DNA of 15,622 nt from Syntrophaceae bacterium UBA6109. GTDB lineage: Bacteria; Desulfobacterota; Syntrophia; Syntrophales; UBA6109. Under the pieces are notes generated by a model. The model did not search any database. It saw nothing but the letters and a program-made list of their open reading frames with translations, and was not told where the DNA came from. This document shows, piece by piece, positions 12,686-15,622 of this stretch; position 1 is the first letter of the stretch, and each line of letters begins with the position of its first letter. The stretch covers positions 1-15,622 of the forward strand of contig DIWJ01000085.1 of the NCBI GenBank assembly GCA_002428445.1, in the 5' to 3' direction. The translations under genes and the position numbers were made by a program.

Positions 12686-13407
12686 AGCGTCCCCCCGAGA
12701 ATCGACCGCTGGATGCCGATCAGTTCGGCGATCCCTTTCACGGCGATATCCGTCATCACCTGCAGGAGCGCCCGGTCGAACGGCTTCTGCTCGGCCGTTC
12801 CCTGAACCTCGATGAACCTGCCGTCACCGGTCATGACGAAGTTCATGTCGACCTCCGCCCGCGAATCTTCCTCATAGGCCAGGTCCAGCAGCACTTCGCC
12901 GTCGACCACCCCCACGCTCACGGCGGAAACATAATCACGCACGGGGATGCAGTCGATTGCCCCATTCACCTTCTGCCTGCGGAGCAATCCCACCAGCGCG
13001 ATGAAGCCGCCCGTGATGGCGGCCGTCCGCGTGCCGCCGTCCGCCTGGATCACGTCGCAATCGATCGTAATCGTCCTTTCGCCGAAAGCGGCCAGATCCG
13101 TGACGGCGCGGAGCGACCGGCCGATGAGCCGCTGGATCTCATGGGTCCGACCCCCCATCCGGCCGGTAGTCGATTCGCGCTGCGTGCGCGTGGAGGTCGC
13201 GGCGGGAAGCATGGCATATTCCGCGGTCAGCCATCCCCTCCCGGAATTTCTCAGAAAGGCGGGAAGCCTGTCCTCCATCGAGGCGCTGCAGAGGACCTTC
13301 GTGTGGCCCATCTCGATGAGGGCGGAACCCTCCGCGAATTTCAGATAGTCCGTTGTAACGCGGATCGGCCGAAGCTCGTCCGCGCCGCGGTCGTTCGGTC
13401 TTGCCAT
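12682..13407 (-). CDS. rph: Ribonuclease PH
   Basis: The product has 241 residues, full length for RNase PH (about 238-245). The N-terminus [15 protein letters not shown] is the family start (RPDGR-like). [16 protein letters not shown] contains Arg87, and [11 protein letters not shown] (124-134) contains the phosphate-binding Gly-Thr-Arg (125-127). The C-terminus includes VEVQGTAE-like [13 protein letters not shown]. The enzyme is a phosphorolytic 3'-5' exonuclease that trims tRNA 3' ends and can degrade structured RNA; it works as a hexamer. The ATG at 13407 has AGGTG close upstream. It overlaps rdgB by 4 bases and lies 41 bases after the amidase gene, so they are cotranscribed. Confidence 0.97.
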   Translation of the reverse strand: MARPNDRGADELRPIRVTTDYLKFAEGSALIEMGHTKVLCSASMEDRLPAFLRNSGRGWLTAEYAMLPAATSTRTQRESTTGRMGGRTHEIQRLIGRSLRAVTDLAAFGERTITIDCDVIQADGGTRTAAITGGFIALVGLLRRQKVNGAIDCIPVRDYVSAVSVGVVDGEVLLDLAYEEDSRAEVDMNFVMTGDGRFIEVQGTAEQKPFDRALLQVMTDIAVKGIAELIGIQRSILGGTL

Positions 13408-13448
13408 AGGTCACCTGTTCCGTCTGCTGGGATCGGTCCACCGGATAA

Positions 13449-14195
13449 TCAGAAAGATTCTTTGAAGCTCCTCGCCAGCGCCCGGGCGATCGCCTTCCAG
13501 GTTTCCTCGGATGAGATCCGTTTCCGGTCGTCCGTATTCGTTGCGAAGCCAAGCTCGAGAACGACGGCGGGCACCCCGAGCCCCTCCAGGACCGGGACCG
13601 GAGCCTCGCGGAGCCAGCGGCTCTTGCGGGGAAATACGCTCTCCAGGTTCTTCTGAAGAATCTGGGCGAACTGGACGCTGTCGTTGAGGTGCTTGTTCTT
13701 CGCCATGTCCTTCAGAATGTCCGCGGAGGTGTTCGATCCCGCCGCCGCTGAAGAAAAGCCCGGAAAGTAGAATTCGTAACCCGAGGCATTGCGGCCGAAA
13801 CCGGCGTTGATGTGGAGGCTGACAAAGAGGTCCGCTTTCGCTTCCCGGGCGATCTTGATCCGGTCCGCCGAGGAAAGGTCCCGATCCTCCGAGCGCGTCA
13901 GGCGAACCGTCAGGCGCGGCGCCGATGCCAGGTCTTTCGAAATCAGTTTTGCGATGGCGAGCGTAACGTTCTTCTCCGCCAGCTTGTCCGTCAGCTTCAC
14001 GCCGGGGTCGCTGCCGCCGTGAGCCGGATCAACCACAACGACCTTCTTCGATGGTTCCGCCGCGGCCGCTGCGCATACCGCGGCGGACGTCCAACTTGCA
14101 CACAGCGCCGCGAGCAGCACCGCCGCCGCGCACAACGTCCGGAAACGCATCTCTGTTCTGCGGCTCCCCGCCCCTGCCTTGTTTTTCCCGTTCAT
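13449..14195 (-). CDS. N-acetylmuramoyl-L-alanine amidase (Amidase_3), exported
   Basis: The product has 248 residues. The ATG at 14195 follows AGGA at a good distance; ATG 14150 is an internal alternative that would still keep a signal peptide. A positive N-region and a hydrophobic core (about 18-46, rich in Ala) predict export. The zinc-dependent Amidase_3 domain begins at VVVVDPAHGGSDPG. Zn ligands are His59, Glu74 (LAEKNVTL) and His128 (SLHINAG), and Glu214 in VLELGFATN is the catalytic acid. The enzyme cuts the bond between MurNAc and the stem peptide in the periplasm, for daughter-cell separation or wall turnover. There is no AMIN or peptidoglycan-binding domain, so it is a minimal catalytic form. 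The gene follows rel by 79 bases and has a candidate promoter of its own. Confidence 0.93.
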   Translation of the reverse strand: MNGKNKAGAGSRRTEMRFRTLCAAAVLLAALCASWTSAAVCAAAAAEPSKKVVVVDPAHGGSDPGVKLTDKLAEKNVTLAIAKLISKDLASAPRLTVRLTRSEDRDLSSADRIKIAREAKADLFVSLHINAGFGRNASGYEFYFPGFSSAAAGSNTSADILKDMAKNKHLNDSVQFAQILQKNLESVFPRKSRWLREAPVPVLEGLGVPAVVLELGFATNTDDRKRISSEETWKAIARALARSFKESF

Positions 14196-14241
14196 GATCT
14201 TCCTTTGTGCCGCTCTTTCCCCGCTGCCGAAAAGCCTGCGA

Positions 14242-14271
14242 ACTCTACTGCAAAGACCCGCGGCCTGTCAA
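14242..14271 (-). promoter_or_regulatory. Candidate promoter of the amidase-rph-rdgB-tRNA operon
   Basis: In the gap after rel, TTGACA (14271-14266) is followed by an 18-base spacer and TAGAGT (14247-14242, 4 of 6). The implied start near 14235 leaves a leader of about 40 bases before the amidase ATG. This would let the downstream genes, including tRNA-Pro, be expressed apart from rel. Confidence 0.45.
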
Positions 14272-14274
14272 CCA

Positions 14275-15622
14275 TCATGAGGTCCGGATCTTGCGGATTC
14301 TCTCCACGGCGATAACGCCCTTGAGTTTTCTCAATGCCGCCGCCAGTTCGCTGAACTGCTTCAGATCCTTCACTTCGATGTTGAAATCGGATGTCGCCTC
14401 AAGGTCGGGCGTCGTATTGATTTCCGCGTGGGAGATGTTGATGTCCAGCGCGGAAATGACGGCGCTGAGATCGGCGAGCAGCCCTTTCTTGTCCTTCGTG
14501 ACCACCCGCAGATGGACGGGATAGGTCGTCTTCTCCTTCACGTTCCATTGCACATCGACGACCCGCTCCGGATCCAGGTCCTGGATGCTCGGACAATTCT
14601 GCGTATGGATGGTGACGCCGCGGCCGCGGGAGATGTAGCCCACGATGTCGTCGCCCGGAATAGGATCGCAGCAATGGGCGAACCGGACCAGGACATCCTC
14701 TACGCCCGTGATGGAAATGCCGACGGCGGCGGACGTTCCCCCCTTCTTTTTCGCCTTCTCCGCGGCGGGCTCCTCGGGCTTTTCCTCTTCCTCCGGCAGA
14801 AACTGATGGGCGATGCGTTTCGGGGACACCTTCCCGTAGCCGACGATGGCCATCAGGTCTTCCGCCGTTTCGATGCTGAATTCCGCCAGCAGCTTCTTGA
14901 ATTCCTCGGACCGGACGATCGAACTCAATTTCAGATGGTTTTTCTTGAACTCTTTTTCGAGGAGGTCCTTGCCCAGGGCGATGCTCTTGTTGCGCTCTTC
15001 CGTCTTCACCCAGAGACGGATCTTGCCGATGGCCCTCGGGGTAACGACGATCTTCAGCCAGTCCTTGCTCGGGTGGTGGCCCGCCTGCGTGATGATCTCC
15101 ACCGTATCGCCGTTCTGGAGCTGGTACTTGAGTGGAACGATGTTCCGGTTCACCTTCGCGCCGATGCAGGAGTTTCCGACGTCGGTGTGAATGCTGTAGG
15201 CGAAATCGATGGGGGTCGCCCCCTTCGGGAAGGACCGCACGTCGCCGGTTGGCGTGAAGACATAGACCTCGTCCGGGAAGAGCGCCATCTTGAGGTTCGA
15301 CATGAATTCGCGGGGTGTGTTCGCATCCTGCTGGAACTCGAGGAGCTCCCGCAGGCGTTTGATCTGCCGGTCCTCCTCGCCCTGCGCGGCCTTTCCCTCC
15401 TTGTACCGCCAGTGCGCCGCGATCCCCTCCTCCGCCCATTCGTGCATTTCCCGCGTGCGGATCTGGATCTCGACGCGCTCCCCGTAAGGCCCGATGACGG
15501 TCGTGTGCAGCGATCGATAGCCGTTGGCCTTCGGCATGGCGATGTAGTCCTTGAAGCGCCCGGGGATGGGCTTCCAGACCGAGTGGATGATGCCGACCGC
15601 GCCGTAGCAGTCCTTGACGCTG
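14275..15622 (-). CDS. RelA/SpoT homologue, (p)ppGpp synthetase region onward (5' end outside window)
   Basis: The last 448 residues are present; the N-terminal HD hydrolase and the first part of the synthetase lie beyond the window. The visible synthetase part contains [35 protein letters not shown] and the VEIQIRT catalytic strand. A TGS domain follows ([21 protein letters not shown], then NGDTVEIIT), then a helical region, a zinc-finger-like [23 protein letters not shown] segment with HTQNCPS, and a C-terminal ACT domain ([20 protein letters not shown]). This is the long ribosome-associated Rel layout. The protein makes, and probably also degrades, (p)ppGpp in response to amino-acid starvation. 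Whether it is bifunctional depends on the missing HD domain and the EXDD or RXKD motif. It is upstream of the amidase and may be first in the operon. Confidence 0.95.
   Translation of the reverse strand, partial: SVKDCYGAVGIIHSVWKPIPGRFKDYIAMPKANGYRSLHTTVIGPYGERVEIQIRTREMHEWAEEGIAAHWRYKEGKAAQGEEDRQIKRLRELLEFQQDANTPREFMSNLKMALFPDEVYVFTPTGDVRSFPKGATPIDFAYSIHTDVGNSCIGAKVNRNIVPLKYQLQNGDTVEIITQAGHHPSKDWLKIVVTPRAIGKIRLWVKTEERNKSIALGKDLLEKEFKKNHLKLSSIVRSEEFKKLLAEFSIETAEDLMAIVGYGKVSPKRIAHQFLPEEEEKPEEPAAEKAKKKGGTSAAVGISITGVEDVLVRFAHCCDPIPGDDIVGYISRGRGVTIHTQNCPSIQDLDPERVVDVQWNVKEKTTYPVHLRVVTKDKKGLLADLSAVISALDINISHAEINTTPDLEATSDFNIEVKDLKQFSELAAALRKLKGVIAVERIRKIRTS

Noticed and set aside
14399..15439. 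A 346-codon minus-strand frame overlapping rel
   Set aside because: It is out of frame with the Rel sequence, rich in Gly, Arg and His repeats, and lacks any motif.
1..15622. CRISPR array, insertion sequence or prophage
   Set aside because: No regularly spaced repeats, transposase, integrase or phage structural gene was found in any frame.

Overview
The window looks like a chromosomal piece of a GC-rich anaerobic bacterium, most likely of the deltaproteobacterial lineage (Desulfobacterota, Syntrophus/Syntrophobacter-like). This placement is inference. It rests on the PAS-PAS-LuxR regulator architecture, the DUF47-Pit phosphate module, the oxidative-defence set bfr/sodB/wrbA, a bifunctional-type Rel, and the general codon style. 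Almost every gene lies on the minus strand. The one large exception is a plus-strand gene at 4680-8258.

Region by region: (1) 1-1471 holds a truncated membrane-anchored PAS-PAS-LuxR regulator. It is separated by a promoter and a strong hairpin terminator from (2) an oxygen and iron defence cluster, bfr > sodB > wrbA (3605 down to 1800), whose three genes share nearly the same AAGGAGACGA leader. (3) 3903-4223 encodes a small protein with one membrane helix and a winged-helix-like body. (4) 4680-8258 (+) encodes a 1192-residue protein, the most unusual item here. A divergent glutamate-dehydrogenase (GDH) fold is interrupted by about 310 residues of unrecognised sequence and is followed by a RecJ/DHH-phosphoesterase-like half. 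Key catalytic residues look altered in both halves. (5) 8428-9260 is a complete manganese-control unit: promoter, yybP-ykoY riboswitch, a terminator that shares sequence with the aptamer, and an UPF0016/GDT1 manganese exporter whose best start is a non-canonical AUC. (6) 9334-10939 is a DUF47-Pit low-affinity phosphate transport operon with overlapping genes. (7) 11208-11733 is a RelB/RelE-type toxin-antitoxin module with a promoter overlapped by 10-bp-phased direct repeats. (8) 12017-15622 is a stringent-response and RNA-maturation block: rel (partial), an N-acetylmuramoyl-L-alanine amidase, rph, rdgB and tRNA-Pro(UGG). The rdgB stop codon lies inside the tRNA gene.

How the genes fit together: bfr, sodB and wrbA suit an anaerobe that meets occasional oxygen (ferritin iron storage, superoxide removal, two-electron quinone reduction). 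The Mn riboswitch plus GDT1 handles manganese excess. DUF47-Pit imports phosphate. The last four genes of the minus-strand block probably form one transcript ending in a tRNA, so tRNA 5' maturation by RNase P would remove the stop codon of rdgB. No CRISPR array, insertion sequence or prophage gene is visible. The only hints of horizontal input are the toxin-antitoxin pair and an AT-richer stretch next to the 3' end of tRNA-Pro.
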